Shown here piece by piece: positions 14,881 through 24,546 of a DNA stretch of 43,731 bases. Position numbers and translations under genes: made by a program. The stretch's first letter is position 1, and the number at the start of each line of letters is the position of its first letter. Below the pieces are notes generated by a model. It had not been told where the DNA came from, did not search any database, and saw only the letters and a program-made list of their open reading frames with translations. Origin of the DNA: Sulfurimonas sp. (GTDB taxonomy: Bacteria; Campylobacterota; Campylobacteria; Campylobacterales; Sulfurimonadaceae); assembly GCF_026196735.1 (NCBI RefSeq), contig NZ_JAPHUF010000005.1:1-43731 (forward strand), read 5' to 3'.

Positions 14881-17468
14881 AGAGAAACTTTTTGCTCAAC
14901 TTTTTTGAATGTTTCTATTACATCACCAGCTATAATATCATCGTAACCTTTTATACCAACACCACATTCGTAGCCGTTTCCAACTTCTTCTACATCGTCT
15001 TTGAAGCGTTTAAGAGAAGTAAGTTCACCTTCGTGAATAACAACACCGTCACGGATAACACGAACAAGACCGCCACGGATTAGTTTACCATCAACAACAA
15101 TACAACCCGCAATCATGCCTTTAGGTGTTTTAAATGTTTCTTTTACATCTGCTTGACCGGTATTTTCTTCGTTATATTTTGGAGCCATCATACCAGTTAG
15201 CATACCTGTAACATCATCAAGAAGTTGGTAAATAATAGAGTAGTTTCTAATCTCTATTCCTCTTTGTTTAGCAAGTGCTTTAACTGCACCCGTTGGACGA
15301 ATGTTAAATCCAAGAAGTACACAGTTTTCACTTGCACTAGCCAACTCTACATCATTTTCAGTAATCCCGCCAACTCCAGTAGAGATAACTTCAACTTTTA
15401 CCTCGTCATTTCTAAGTTCATTGAGTGAAGACTTAAGTGCTTCAAGTGAACCGTGAACATCCGCTTTAAGAACGATTTTAAGAGATTTAAGGTTACCCTC
15501 TGCAATCATTGAAGTCATATCTTCTAAAGTTGACTTTTTAGAGTGTGAAAGCTCTTTGTGCCTGTCATACTCATGTCTTTTTTGAGCATACTCTTTAGCT
15601 TCTTTATCACTGCCCATTGCAGTCATAATTTCACCGGATGCCGGAACTTCATTTAAACCAACAACTTGTGCCGTATGACTTGGCAATAAAAATTTTACCT
15701 GCTTGTTGTTTTCATCAATAAGAGCTTTTACACGCCCATGAGCACTACCACAAACAACATAGTCTCCAACTTTTAGTGTACCATTTTGAACAATTACTGT
15801 AGCAACCGGTCCACGACCTTTTTCTACTGAAGATTCAACAACAGCAGCTTTTGCCATAGCATTTTCATTAGCTTTTAGCTCTAGTACATCTGCAGTAAGA
15901 AGAATATTTTCAAGTAAATCATCGATACCCATCCCACTTTTTGCAGATACAGGAACGAACTCTATATCTCCACCCCAATCAGCCGGATTAATGCCGCGCT
16001 CAGCCATCTGACCTTTAACCAAGTCCGGTTGTGCTGTCTCTTTGTCCATTTTATTCAATGCAACAATAATCGGCACACCTGACTCTTTAGCCAGTTTTAT
16101 AACCTCTTCAGTTTGAGGTTTAACACCATCATCGGCTGCAACAACAATAATAATAATATCTGTAATATCGGTACCTCGTTGACGCATATGTGAGAATGCC
16201 GCGTGACCAGGAGTATCTAAAAATGTAATAGGTTTACCATGCTGCTCAATCGTATAAGCACCAATATGCTGAGTAATTCCACCAGCTTCGCCTTCAGAAA
16301 CTTTAGCATTTCTAATTGCATCCAAAAGTGAAGTCTTACCATGATCAACATGACCCATAATAGTAATTACAGGAGGTCTCTCAGTAGCATCTGGATCTTC
16401 TTCAATGTTTTCCTCTGCATGAGTGAACTCATCTTTTGGATCAATAATTGTAACTTCAACACCAAATTCTTCAGAAAGTATCTCAATCTCGTCACTGCCT
16501 AAGAAATCATTTTTAGTCATCATCATACCAAGATCAAAAAGAACTTTTATGATATCTGACATTGGACGGTTGAGTTTTTCAGCAAACTCATATACACGAA
16601 TATCTTCAGGAATTTCTACATGAGTTATAATTTCATCTTCTTGAGCAGATTTAGTATATTTTTTTCTCTTATCACGAGAAACTTTTCTACCTCTAGGAGC
16701 TGCTTTTTTATTTGCATTTCTTCCAGCCGGTTTAGGCACTCTTGGCTTTTTAGGCTGTTCAGGCATCATTTCACGGCGCTCTGTAGAGTTTAAATCAAGT
16801 AGGGTAACTTGTTCACCCATATCCATTGATACATCTGACATAGAACCGCCAAAGATATCTATCTTTATTCCTTGTTCTTGTTTTTTTGCAGCTGCAGTTA
16901 CTTTAGCTTTTTTCTTAGTTGCTAGCTCTTCTAGAGCTTCCGCACTCATTTTGCCATATGATGATACCGAAGCTTGTTTTGCAGGAGTACTATAAGCTAC
17001 TTCTTCAACTTTTGGTTTTTTCTTTTTAACAATTTTAAGACCAGATCTTTTAATCACAGTTTTTGCAGGCTCAACTACAGCTTCAGGAGCTTCTTTGCTC
17101 TCATGATCAGTCGTCTCTTTTTTAGTTTCTATTTTTTCCACTTCAGGTTTAGTATCTTCTTTAGGCTCTATTTTTTCTTTTAGCTCAGAAGTTTTTTTCT
17201 CTTCTTTGGGAGTAGTTTGTTCAGGAGTTTTTTCTTCTTTTATAGGAGTATCACTTTTTACTTTTTTTGGAGCTTTTACTTCCGGTTTTGCTGCTTCTAC
17301 AGTCTCACCATTAATAATAAAATTTGCTAGTTCTTCAGCTTGTTCCATTGTTACTGAGCTTTGTGCTGACTTTACTTCTATGTCCATCTCTAAAGCTTTT
17401 TTAATTACATCTTTTGAAGCTATTCCTAACTCTTTTGCAATTTCGTGTACTTTAACTTTTTCTGTCAT
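14877..17468 (-). CDS. infB: Translation initiation factor IF-2
   Basis: IF-2 is the GTPase that brings initiator fMet-tRNA to the 30S subunit and promotes subunit joining. The 863-residue protein has the N-terminal IF2-N helix domain (about 1-55) and a long, Lys/Glu-rich low-complexity region (about 60-275). A second IF2-N segment follows (about 285-340). The G domain has G1 GHVDHGKT at 372-379, DTPGHAAF and NKMD. Beta-barrel domains and the C-terminal fMet-tRNA-binding domain complete it. A ribosome site AAGGAG precedes the ATG, which lies inside the end of ylxR (17 bp overlap). The charged linker is standard for IF-2. Confidence 0.97.
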   Translation of the reverse strand: MTEKVKVHEIAKELGIASKDVIKKALEMDIEVKSAQSSVTMEQAEELANFIINGETVEAAKPEVKAPKKVKSDTPIKEEKTPEQTTPKEEKKTSELKEKIEPKEDTKPEVEKIETKKETTDHESKEAPEAVVEPAKTVIKRSGLKIVKKKKPKVEEVAYSTPAKQASVSSYGKMSAEALEELATKKKAKVTAAAKKQEQGIKIDIFGGSMSDVSMDMGEQVTLLDLNSTERREMMPEQPKKPRVPKPAGRNANKKAAPRGRKVSRDKRKKYTKSAQEDEIITHVEIPEDIRVYEFAEKLNRPMSDIIKVLFDLGMMMTKNDFLGSDEIEILSEEFGVEVTIIDPKDEFTHAEENIEEDPDATERPPVITIMGHVDHGKTSLLDAIRNAKVSEGEAGGITQHIGAYTIEQHGKPITFLDTPGHAAFSHMRQRGTDITDIIIIVVAADDGVKPQTEEVIKLAKESGVPIIVALNKMDKETAQPDLVKGQMAERGINPADWGGDIEFVPVSAKSGMGIDDLLENILLTADVLELKANENAMAKAAVVESSVEKGRGPVATVIVQNGTLKVGDYVVCGSAHGRVKALIDENNKQVKFLLPSHTAQVVGLNEVPASGEIMTAMGSDKEAKEYAQKRHEYDRHKELSHSKKSTLEDMTSMIAEGNLKSLKIVLKADVHGSLEALKSSLNELRNDEVKVEVISTGVGGITENDVELASASENCVLLGFNIRPTGAVKALAKQRGIEIRNYSIIYQLLDDVTGMLTGMMAPKYNEENTGQADVKETFKTPKGMIAGCIVVDGKLIRGGLVRVIRDGVVIHEGELTSLKRFKDDVEEVGNGYECGVGIKGYDDIIAGDVIETFKKVEQKVSL

Positions 17469-17715
17469 CAGTGATGATCTCCTTTAGTATATTCGAAAAC
17501 TTATCTTTTTCGTTACTTTTGCATTGACGCATAAGTGCTTTTAAAACCTTTTTCTGGTCTTTAAGACAAAATTCACATAAATAAAAACTTCTACCAGTAC
17601 CTCTAAAAAGACTAAGCTGTGAATTTTCACATTGAAGTCTAAGAAGTTTATTCTGTGTATCTCTTTGCCTACAAGATATACACATTCTAAGAGGTTGATT
17701 AAATTTTTTCGCCAT
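17452..17715 (-). CDS. YlxR/DUF448 family RNA-binding protein
   Basis: A small basic protein (87 residues) of the YlxR family, usually encoded just before infB and thought to bind RNA. The conserved opening [18 protein letters not shown] is present, with CISC and a second CEFC pair. This gives a four-cysteine arrangement compatible with zinc binding. AAGGAAG lies 11 bases before the start. The 3' end overlaps infB by 17 bp, a tight coupling. In Gram-positive bacteria YlxR has been linked to RnpB/RNase P and to gene regulation; whether that applies here is unknown. Confidence 0.88.
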   Translation of the reverse strand: MAKKFNQPLRMCISCRQRDTQNKLLRLQCENSQLSLFRGTGRSFYLCEFCLKDQKKVLKALMRQCKSNEKDKFSNILKEIITDDRKS

Positions 17716-17757
17716 TGTATCTAAAACTTCCTTGATTTAATAGAAGATAGTCTTAAC

Positions 17758-18639
17758 TTATCTATCTATAATTAGTCCGTCATTATCAAAATCCAATACT
17801 TTAACCGTAAAATCTGGAAACTTTTGACTTAGTTTATTTGCAATCATTAATGAATCTTCATCATAAGCCATTGAAAAAAATGTAGAACCGCTCCCTGAGA
17901 GCGTACTCATTAGTGCCCCGCTCTCATACGCAACTTTTTGCACACTAAAAAGCTCTGGCAGAGTTTTCATTCTTGCTTTTTGATGAAATCTATCTTGTGA
18001 TGCCAGTTTTAGTATCTCCCAGTCTTCATTAAAAAATGCAGCAACACTTAGTGCAGTATGTGAAAGGTTATAAACAGCATTCTCTTTTGAGTAAGATTTT
18101 GGCAGCAGTGTTCTTGCTCTTGATGTACTTATTGGTTTGTTTGGTATAACTACAACAGCCTTTATATAATTTGGCAAATGTTTTTTTTGAGAAAACACTT
18201 TACCTTTTTCTACAGTAGCAACATTAAAGCCGCCCATTACTGCCGGAGTTATATTATCTGGGTGTGATTCATAAACTAATGCGTGGTTAAGTATTCTTCT
18301 TTTAGAGACTCTTATGCCTGCAGCTTCATGAGCACTTGCGATTGCGGAAACTATAACTGCTGATGAGCTTCCAAGTCCTCTTGACATCGGTATTTGATTA
18401 TAAAAAGTAAATTTGAAATTCTGTCTTTTTTTAGTTAATCTATTGTAGTGTTCATTAAAGATACTAACAAAAAGGTTGTTGCCTTTAAGTCTAGGATTAT
18501 TTTCACCCTCACCTTTTATGCTAACACTGAAAAATTTAGAGGCATGAAATTCAACTCTGTTTCTTAAATCAACTGCTAAACCTAAAGAATCAAACCCTGG
18601 ACCAAGATTTGCACTAGTTGCGGGTACGCTTATTGTCAC
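17758..18639 (-). CDS. thrB: Homoserine kinase
   Basis: ThrB is the GHMP kinase that phosphorylates homoserine for threonine synthesis. I place the start at GTG 18639: AAAGGA lies five bases before it, and homologues begin at this point ([20 protein letters not shown]). An in-frame ATG 45 bp upstream would add 15 unrelated residues. Motifs are the N-terminal [17 protein letters not shown], the GHMP ATP loop [16 protein letters not shown], and the C-terminal [13 protein letters not shown]. Length from the GTG is 293 residues. thrB lies between tsaB and ylxR, as in C. jejuni. Confidence 0.93.
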   Translation of the reverse strand: MTISVPATSANLGPGFDSLGLAVDLRNRVEFHASKFFSVSIKGEGENNPRLKGNNLFVSIFNEHYNRLTKKRQNFKFTFYNQIPMSRGLGSSSAVIVSAIASAHEAAGIRVSKRRILNHALVYESHPDNITPAVMGGFNVATVEKGKVFSQKKHLPNYIKAVVVIPNKPISTSRARTLLPKSYSKENAVYNLSHTALSVAAFFNEDWEILKLASQDRFHQKARMKTLPELFSVQKVAYESGALMSTLSGSGSTFFSMAYDEDSLMIANKLSQKFPDFTVKVLDFDNDGLIIDR

Positions 18640-18707
18640 ATTTATCCTTTTTGACAACATCTCATATAATTTCAACAAAGTCAAAATTATATTTATTCAC
18701 TAAAGCT

Positions 18708-18737
18708 TTGCCTTTGGCAATAAGAAGTTTTAACTTC
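18708..18737 (-). promoter_or_regulatory. Two small hairpins between tsaB and thrB
   Basis: The minus strand shows GAAGTT-AA-AACTTC (18724-18737), overlapping the tsaB stop codon, then TTGCC-AAA-GGCAA (18708-18720). Neither is followed by a real T-run, so they look more like an RNA-processing or attenuating structure than a terminator. Downstream lies a TATAAT at about 18688-18693 that could be a -10 box for thrB, but no matching -35 is seen. Confidence 0.3.
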
Positions 18738-19194
18738 CCACAGCTCCAATGCCGTAAATAGGTGAAGATGTTGTATTAAACTCACTATAATCAAGCACAT
18801 CAGGAAGTCTAAAATTGGCATCCGGTGCTATTTCTAATTTTTGAGTTTTTATTTCTGATGAAATTTTAACAAAAAATAGCTTTCCAATCGCTTTTATTGG
18901 TTGATTTTCATTAAAATAAAATGCATCTGTTGCAAAAAGTGGTATTTTTTTTAAAATACTAATAGATTTTAGAAAAATATATGCGATTTTTATAGCCATA
19001 AAACTGCCTGGGCCATTAGCAAAAAAAAGTTTTTTGATTTCATATTTATTTGAGAGCTCGCTGTATAGTTTAGGCAAAATATCTGAGCTTTTTTCTTTAC
19101 TTACAATAGAGTCTATCAACTTGTTATCTTCGTATATTCCAATTTGAATAGGAGAACAAAGAGTTATAAAAACTAAGTCAACACTCTTAGGCAT
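18730..19194 (-). CDS. tsaB: Divergent, short TsaB-like protein
   Basis: TsaB is the scaffold subunit that joins TsaD and TsaE to make the t6A37 modification on tRNA. The 154-residue protein keeps the ASKHA-like N-terminal pattern: [20 protein letters not shown], then [23 protein letters not shown], which matches the conserved GPGSFTGLR region of TsaB. It is shorter than the roughly 230 residues of E. coli TsaB and lacks most of the second lobe, as is usual in Campylobacterota. The gene overlaps lpxC by 8 bp. The assignment rests on the GPGSF region and on synteny (thrB-tsaB-lpxC), so it is fairly but not fully secure. Confidence 0.7.
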   Translation of the reverse strand: MPKSVDLVFITLCSPIQIGIYEDNKLIDSIVSKEKSSDILPKLYSELSNKYEIKKLFFANGPGSFMAIKIAYIFLKSISILKKIPLFATDAFYFNENQPIKAIGKLFFVKISSEIKTQKLEIAPDANFRLPDVLDYSEFNTTSSPIYGIGAVGS

Positions 19195-20071
19195 ACGCTT
19201 TTTCTAGCTCTTTTGTTTTTTCGCCAATTAGTTCTACAACTTCATAATTGTCTGTATTTTTTAATAGTTCAAGTGTAAGTTTATGATTAAGATCGTGACT
19301 TCCAGCCATCGCCTCATAATTACCGACAAAATTCATCCCGATAAGTGCCATATCGCCAATGGCATCTAAAATCTTATGTCTTACAAATTCATCTGGAAAT
19401 CTAAGCCCCTCAGGATTTAAAACTTTTTTCTCGTCTAGTACGACAGCATTTTCCAGTGAACCTCCAAGTGCCAGACCTTTTGAACGAAGGTATTGTACTT
19501 CATGCAAAAAACCAAAAGTTCTCGCTCTAGAAATTTCATCTTTATAGCTTTGTTTATTGAAATGTAAAACATACTCTTGCTTTTGTATAACCGGATGAGG
19601 AAACTTAATAGTAAAATTATATTTTAAATCAGGTGATGGAGATAATTTTACATATTTATCTCCTTCTTGCACTATTACATCTTTTTTAATACGCATAACT
19701 TTTTTAGGTGCACTAAGTTCTTGAGTGCCGGCTTCATCCAAGAGCATACAAAAACTTGCACTGCTCCCGTCCATAACAGGAATCTCATCCGCATCAACAA
19801 TAATTCTGAGATTGTCAATTCCATAGGCATAAATAGCTGAGAGCATATGTTCAATAGTTGATATAACATAGCCGTCTTTTCCTATAACGGTAGCCATTTT
19901 TGTATCTACTACATTTTCTGGAATTAACGGAATAGCAACATCTACATCATTGCGGTAAAATATTATTCCGCTATTTTCTTCTAGCGGTTCAAGTTTTAAT
20001 TTTACTGCAGAGCCTTTATGAAGACCTATTCCGACTAACTCGACAGTTTTTTTTATAGTAGTTTGATACAT
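19187..20071 (-). CDS. lpxC: UDP-3-O-acyl-N-acetylglucosamine deacetylase LpxC
   Basis: LpxC is the zinc deacetylase that commits to lipid A synthesis, in the cytoplasm. I choose the ATG at 20071 ([20 protein letters not shown]): a strong AAAGGAG lies nine bases upstream and the protein start matches the family. An ATG 21 bp further up is less likely. Zinc and catalytic motifs are visible: [18 protein letters not shown], the MDGSSASF loop, RARTFGFL, and [19 protein letters not shown] with the second and third ligands. Length is 294 residues. It follows the M23 peptidase gene and a possible 27-codon leader ORF. Confidence 0.95.
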   Translation of the reverse strand: MYQTTIKKTVELVGIGLHKGSAVKLKLEPLEENSGIIFYRNDVDVAIPLIPENVVDTKMATVIGKDGYVISTIEHMLSAIYAYGIDNLRIIVDADEIPVMDGSSASFCMLLDEAGTQELSAPKKVMRIKKDVIVQEGDKYVKLSPSPDLKYNFTIKFPHPVIQKQEYVLHFNKQSYKDEISRARTFGFLHEVQYLRSKGLALGGSLENAVVLDEKKVLNPEGLRFPDEFVRHKILDAIGDMALIGMNFVGNYEAMAGSHDLNHKLTLELLKNTDNYEVVELIGEKTKELEKAYA

Positions 20072-20072
20072 A

Positions 20073-20156
20073 TTATTTGTCTCCTTTATCAAAGAAGTTA
20101 ATTCTTTGACAAACTCCTCTCACTGAAGTTACACCTGTCGGTGAAAAAAATTTCAT
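20073..20156 (-). CDS. Possible 27-residue leader ORF before lpxC
   Basis: A short frame, [18 protein letters not shown] then INFFDKGDK, starts at an ATG five bases after AGAGGA. That site overlaps the M23 peptidase stop, so translation could re-initiate there. Its TAA stop is one base before the lpxC ATG, and the lpxC ribosome site is inside its last codons. The layout suggests translational coupling from the peptidase gene to lpxC. I know no homologue. It could also be chance coding in an 87-bp gap. Confidence 0.4.
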   Translation of the reverse strand: MKFFSPTGVTSVRGVCQRINFFDKGDK

Positions 20157-20158
20157 TT

Positions 20159-21526
20159 TTATCCTCTGTCTATAATCTCTTTGGCGCTTTTAATTACATC
20201 GCCAATATTTAGCTTCATCCAAGTACTGTCCATCCACTCTGCCGGGCGAACTTCAATACCTTGAATAAGAACACCAAAATGTAAATGATCTCCCATAGCA
20301 TATCCGCTTTTACCTGTGTTTGCCATATGTGTTCCAGCTATAATAGAATCTCCTCTATTTACATTAAGCGTTGAACAGTGCCCATAGAGTGTATATAATC
20401 CTAAGCCATGATGAACAATCGGCATATTTCCATATAGTCCATTATAGTCTGAAAATACAACTTCACCATCATTTTGCGGCTTAATTTTTGCCATTGCATT
20501 ACTAGCCATATCTAATCCCAAATGATATGACTCGCTTATATATTCACTGTTATAAGTATATTTTCTATGATCTCCAAAATGAGCTACAACAGCAGCATTT
20601 TTAAGAGGATACATCTTATTTAGCTTAAAGTCACTAATCATCTCATCAGAGACCTTGGATGTTATTTCATGAATCAGGTTTTCATTTTTTTCTCTGATGT
20701 CTTCATTTATAATTTTAAATTGCTCTATAGAATCTGTTACTCCTTGAGTTTCCATAAACTCTTCAGCAAGCTGGGCAATTTTTCCATTTAAAAACTTATC
20801 AGTAATTTTAATATTTGACACTCTGTATTTTTTATCTTTTAAATATAAAGGCACTGAAGTTTTTGCACTATTGTTTGCATAATCTTTTGCAATGATTGTA
20901 GCACTGAAATTTGTCTGAGTAATCGGCCATGCCAATAAGGATATATAATACCCTTCTTTATAAAATGGCTGTGGCTTAAATTTTTTATCAAAATTTGTTT
21001 GAATATAAATCTCTTTTAAATTTTCATCACTTGCCTGGAATATAACAAGAGCCGCTCCACCCTTTTTAATCTTATATGAATTAGCTATAACACCAAGTTG
21101 TGGTCGCTTTTTATCGACCTTTAATTTATACTCTTTTAAAGTGCTATTTCCGTTTAAAAAGTTCCATTTACTAGCATCATTTGCCTCTATTACGATCCTA
21201 ATTTCGTCATCTTTCATCGCATAAGCACTTTTTGGTGGTTCTACTTTAAGATTTATTGATTTTTTTATCTCAAGGAATTGTTCAGAGTGTAGAGTTGTAG
21301 CACCGCCGCTTGTTTTTAAAACAACTTTATATGATTTCAATCCACTCTTATCTTCGATTGAAACATCAAGTGGTGTTTTTAGATTCCAATAACCATTATT
21401 TTCCATTGTAATTTTTGGCATATCTCTTTCAAACATTGCAGAAGTGTACACATAAAAAGCTCCTATTATTACTACCGCAATTAAAAACATCACACCATAT
21501 GAAGATTTATTTTTTTTTCTCATCAA
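20159..21526 (-). CDS. M23 family murein endopeptidase, membrane anchored
   Basis: A zinc metallopeptidase expected to cut peptidoglycan cross-links in the periplasm. One N-terminal membrane segment (about 12-30, GVMFLIAVVIIGAFYVYTSAM) anchors it. A long extracytoplasmic region with Ig-like strands follows (about 40-290). The C-terminal LytM domain carries SYHLGLDMAS (HxxxD zinc ligands), the conserved GLYTLYGHCSTL and GDHLHFGV (HxH). All M23 ligands are present, so it should be active. Length is 455 residues. Linkage to lpxC and the translation genes is the same in C. jejuni (from memory, Cj0131). Related proteins shape helical cells in Helicobacter and Campylobacter; such a role here is inference. 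Confidence 0.88.
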   Translation of the reverse strand: MMRKKNKSSYGVMFLIAVVIIGAFYVYTSAMFERDMPKITMENNGYWNLKTPLDVSIEDKSGLKSYKVVLKTSGGATTLHSEQFLEIKKSINLKVEPPKSAYAMKDDEIRIVIEANDASKWNFLNGNSTLKEYKLKVDKKRPQLGVIANSYKIKKGGAALVIFQASDENLKEIYIQTNFDKKFKPQPFYKEGYYISLLAWPITQTNFSATIIAKDYANNSAKTSVPLYLKDKKYRVSNIKITDKFLNGKIAQLAEEFMETQGVTDSIEQFKIINEDIREKNENLIHEITSKVSDEMISDFKLNKMYPLKNAAVVAHFGDHRKYTYNSEYISESYHLGLDMASNAMAKIKPQNDGEVVFSDYNGLYGNMPIVHHGLGLYTLYGHCSTLNVNRGDSIIAGTHMANTGKSGYAMGDHLHFGVLIQGIEVRPAEWMDSTWMKLNIGDVIKSAKEIIDRG

Positions 21527-21527
21527 A

Positions 21528-22466
21528 CTACATTTCCTTATTAATTAAATTTAAAACTTCTGTTTTTGCATCTTCTAAAGTTACATCAGAACTAATATTA
21601 AAGCCTGCTCTGCTTGCATGACCTCCACCGCCAAAAACTGATGCTATTTTTGAAGCATCAACATCACCGTTTGAGCGTATAGAACCTTTTATACTAAAGT
21701 CACTGTTTTGTCTTACTAACATAGCAGTCTCTACATGTGGAAGATAAAGAGACTCTTCTAAAGCACTCTCACAATCCGTGCCAAGCGCTCCGGTTGATTT
21801 CATATCTTCATCACTAATACAAAAAATGGCAACTCTTGCGTCACCTACTAGAGTCATGTTGGTAAACATAACTCCTTTAAGTCTTAAAGCTGCAAGAGAC
21901 ATACTTTTGACTATGTTTTTGTTGCAGGTTTTAAACTCTGCTCCACACTCTATTAACTCCCTAACAACAGCAAATGTTGTGCCATCGACTTGCTCATCCA
22001 TAAAAGCATTTGAGTCATCTAAAATTCCGCTATAAATAGCAGTTGCCATTTTTTTATTTATTTTTATATTGTTTTGTTTAAAAAAGTCATATAAAACCAT
22101 CGATGTGCTAATCGCACTTTTATCAACAAGATTTAGTGCTGCAAAATTGTTATTACTTTCATGATGATCTATGTTTATCAAATCACACTCTAGCTCAACA
22201 CCTACTCTCTTTATATCGCCACAATCTAATGAAATTGCCAAATCTGCAGAGCTTGGAAATGAATTTCGTATCTTTTCAAACCACGGCATAAACGACAACT
22301 TGGTATCAATATTTTTAGTTTTGCAATACCATGATACTTTTTTATGTTTTTGAAGCAGATATGTATACATAGCACTCGCACTACCTATCGAGTCAGCATC
22401 AGGATTTACATGTGAAATTACAACAATATGCTTGGCGCTATCTATTTTACTTAATATCTCATTCAA
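21528..22466 (-). CDS. DHH/DHHA1 phosphoesterase, NrnA-like
   Basis: The protein belongs to the DHH phosphoesterases that degrade short RNA oligonucleotides and/or 3'-phosphoadenosine 5'-phosphate (NrnA type). The metal motifs are HVNPDADSIGSASA (19-32), DCGDIKRVG and NIDHHESN, which is the name-giving DHH. The C-terminal DHHA1 domain ends in VFGGGGHASRAGFNI. Length is 312 residues, standard for NrnA. It ends 1 bp before the M23 peptidase gene begins, so the two are probably co-transcribed. Activity on c-di-AMP breakdown products is possible but there is no sign of that pathway here. Confidence 0.88.
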   Translation of the reverse strand: MNEILSKIDSAKHIVVISHVNPDADSIGSASAMYTYLLQKHKKVSWYCKTKNIDTKLSFMPWFEKIRNSFPSSADLAISLDCGDIKRVGVELECDLINIDHHESNNNFAALNLVDKSAISTSMVLYDFFKQNNIKINKKMATAIYSGILDDSNAFMDEQVDGTTFAVVRELIECGAEFKTCNKNIVKSMSLAALRLKGVMFTNMTLVGDARVAIFCISDEDMKSTGALGTDCESALEESLYLPHVETAMLVRQNSDFSIKGSIRSNGDVDASKIASVFGGGGHASRAGFNISSDVTLEDAKTEVLNLINKEM

Positions 22467-22492
22467 ACTTATATCTTTTTCGAGATTATATA

Positions 22493-23545
22493 CTATTTTT
22501 TATTCATTTTATAAACATAAGCCAATACTTCTGCTACAGCAGCAAAAAGTTCATTAGGTATTGGTTTGTCTATATCTACCTGAGCGTACAGACTTCTAGC
22601 TAATGGAGGATTTTGAACTACATGTACATTGTTTTCGCGAGCAATTTTTTTAATTTGTTGAGCGATATTATCCATACCTTTTGCTACAACAATCGGAGCA
22701 TGTGATTTTGCTTCATCGTATTTTATAGCCACGGCGTAGTGAGTTGGATTTGTTATAACAACATCTGCATTTGGAACTTCAGACATCATTCTTTTTCTTG
22801 ATGATTCCATTTGAATTTGACGAATTTTGGCTTTTATCATCGGATCTCCATCCATGTTCTTCATCTCATCTTTAATCTCTTGCTTACTCATTTTTAGTCC
22901 ATCAAAATACTGTTTTCGCACTATTACAATATCTATCATCGCAAAAACAAAAATAATCAAAAGCATAACAAAAGCAATTATCAACATTTTATCTTTGAGC
23001 CAATCTAGCTGATCACCAAGACCAAAAAGAGCCACTGTTGGAAGCTCTATAATAAAAATAAAGAAAAATACGAAACCAATCCCTAGAGTTGTAAAAGATT
23101 TAAAGGTTACCTTTACTCCCTCTATAATCTTTTTCATTGAAAAAAGATTTTTAGAGCCCTTTATTGGGTCTATTTTTTTAAAATCAGGCACAATTGCTTT
23201 TGTCGTAAAAAGAAACCCAAATTGAGCTAAAGCAGCAACAACACCTGCAATAGCTACTGCTATTGTCAAAGGCATTATAATAAACAAGAATTCTCTGACG
23301 GTGATTAGGGCTATATCAATCATCAATGCTTTATCAAGATGCATGCCTATAAGTGAGAAGTAATATTTAAACAGAAAAACCATATGAGAACTCATATATG
23401 GAAAGAGTAATAAAAAAGATAAAATTGCAACAAAAAGAGTTATTACTCCAGAAGTGTCTTGGGATTTGGGAACATTGCCTTCTTTTCTGGCATCCTCTAT
23501 CTTTTTGGGGGTGGGTTCTTCGGTTTTTTCCTGATCATCTGCCAT
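22493..23545 (-). CDS. flhB: Flagellar type III export switch protein FlhB
   Basis: FlhB sits in the flagellar export gate and switches export specificity from rod/hook to filament proteins after self-cleavage. The start chosen is ATG 23545, preceded by AGGAG at six bases; a TTG one codon upstream is less likely. Four hydrophobic segments lie at about 34-50, 80-112, 150-175 and 185-210. The cytoplasmic domain has the autocleavage motif NPTH at 266-269 (ITNPTHYAVAIKYD), followed by LARSLYAQVDIDKPIP. Length is 350 residues. It stands apart from other flagellar genes, next to nadC. The first nine codons are duplicated in an unusual upstream ORF (23555-23719), which is in the same frame. Confidence 0.95.
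   Translation of the reverse strand: MADDQEKTEEPTPKKIEDARKEGNVPKSQDTSGVITLFVAILSFLLLFPYMSSHMVFLFKYYFSLIGMHLDKALMIDIALITVREFLFIIMPLTIAVAIAGVVAALAQFGFLFTTKAIVPDFKKIDPIKGSKNLFSMKKIIEGVKVTFKSFTTLGIGFVFFFIFIIELPTVALFGLGDQLDWLKDKMLIIAFVMLLIIFVFAMIDIVIVRKQYFDGLKMSKQEIKDEMKNMDGDPMIKAKIRQIQMESSRKRMMSEVPNADVVITNPTHYAVAIKYDEAKSHAPIVVAKGMDNIAQQIKKIARENNVHVVQNPPLARSLYAQVDIDKPIPNELFAAVAEVLAYVYKMNKK
23517..23545 (-). repeat. Direct repeat, copy in flhB start
   Basis: The first 29 bases of flhB match 23691-23719 at 27 of 29 positions. Both differences are synonymous (GCA/GCT, GAT/GAC), so both copies encode MADDQEKTE. The two starts are exactly 174 bp (58 codons) apart. Confidence 0.8.
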
Positions 23546-23554
23546 CAAAATCTC

Positions 23555-23719
23555 CTAGAAGAACACAATTAAATCTTGAAAAGATTTTACTTTTGGGAAT
23601 GCTAACCAATGGCATTCTCCATTATAAGTAGCCATAGCGGCTTTAGCGTAGAAAAAGAGACGAGTTTCTTTTTCGTTCAAAACAGTGTAATCTTCGGTTT
23701 TTTCCTGATCGTCAGCCAT
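23555..23719 (-). CDS. 54-residue ORF sharing FlhB's N-terminus
   Basis: This small frame starts MADDQEKTEDYTVLNEKETR and ends FPKVKSFQDLIVFF before a TAG. Its first nine residues equal those of FlhB; the rest shows no FlhB similarity and contains FFYAKAAMATYNGECHWLAF. AGGA lies nine bases before the ATG, inside the nadC stop region. The TAG is followed by GAG ATT TTG and the flhB ATG in the same frame, so readthrough would fuse the two. Its size, ribosome site and balanced composition suggest a real gene. It could be a partial duplication of the flhB start joined to a small separate protein. No function is known to me. Confidence 0.6.
   Translation of the reverse strand: MADDQEKTEDYTVLNEKETRLFFYAKAAMATYNGECHWLAFPKVKSFQDLIVFF
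23691..23719 (-). repeat. Direct repeat, copy in the small ORF upstream of flhB
   Basis: Partner of 23517-23545; 27 of 29 bases match. The similarity stops sharply after codon 9, where the small ORF continues with DYTVLN and FlhB with EPTPKK. Confidence 0.8.
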
Positions 23720-23730
23720 AAGAATTTATC

Positions 23731-24546
23731 CTATGACATTTTCATCGATATATCAATCCAATTTGCTTGATGGATAAGAGAACCGCAGCTTATTGCATCA
23801 ACTCCACTTTTAGCATAAGACTCTATAGTTTCAAGTGATATATTTCCACTAGCTTCTACAAGTACATGTGAAAAATTTTCATCCCTATAAGCTACAATTT
23901 CTTCAATTTGACTTGGAGTCATATTATCGCACATTACTATATCACAGCCGGAAGCAAAAGCCTCTTTTGCCATTTTGAAAGTTTCTGCTTCAACTTCTAT
24001 TTTTGAAGTAAAAGGAATCTGCTCTCTTGCTTTAGTAATATAGCTCTTTAAATCTTTAATAGTTTTTAGATGAGTATCTTTTATCATCAATGAATCATCA
24101 AGACCCATACGGTGGTTGACCGCACCGCCGCATCTAGTAGCGTACTTCTCAAATACTCTTAAAAGAGGTCTTGTTTTTCTGGTATCTAAAAGTTTAACAC
24201 CATAAGGCTCTACAATTTGTGCATATTTTTTTGTAAGTGTCGCGATAGAACTAGCATGAAGAACCATATTTAAAAGTGTTCTCTCGATTTTAAGAACTGT
24301 ATGAGAATCACCGCGAATGATTGCTAAGATGTCATGCTCTTTAAAAGCTTCACCGTCTTTTTTGCCCCAAACAACTTCAAAGCCTTCCAACTCGGCTAAA
24401 ACATCTACATATTTTTGCCCGGCAAATATACCATCGCTCTTTGCAATAATGTCGGCCTTAGCATCTACACTTGGCTCAACCAATGCATACAAATCGCCAC
24501 GACCGACATCCTGAGCCAGAGTATCTTTTACAAAACTTTCTATCAT
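23731..24546 (-). CDS. nadC: Nicotinate-nucleotide pyrophosphorylase (carboxylating)
   Basis: NadC (quinolinate phosphoribosyltransferase) makes nicotinate mononucleotide from quinolinate and PRPP in de novo NAD synthesis. The 271-residue protein shows the family features: ERTLLNMVLHASSIATLT, LLDTRKTRPLLRVFEKYA with the PRPP/quinolinate-binding Arg residues, GGAVNHRMGLDDSLMIKDTH, and the C-terminal VEASGNISLETI and GVDAISCGSLIHQ. It overlaps nadA by 4 bp, forming a two-gene NAD module. The small ORF before flhB starts 12 bp past its end. Confidence 0.96.
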   Translation of the reverse strand: MIESFVKDTLAQDVGRGDLYALVEPSVDAKADIIAKSDGIFAGQKYVDVLAELEGFEVVWGKKDGEAFKEHDILAIIRGDSHTVLKIERTLLNMVLHASSIATLTKKYAQIVEPYGVKLLDTRKTRPLLRVFEKYATRCGGAVNHRMGLDDSLMIKDTHLKTIKDLKSYITKAREQIPFTSKIEVEAETFKMAKEAFASGCDIVMCDNMTPSQIEEIVAYRDENFSHVLVEASGNISLETIESYAKSGVDAISCGSLIHQANWIDISMKMS

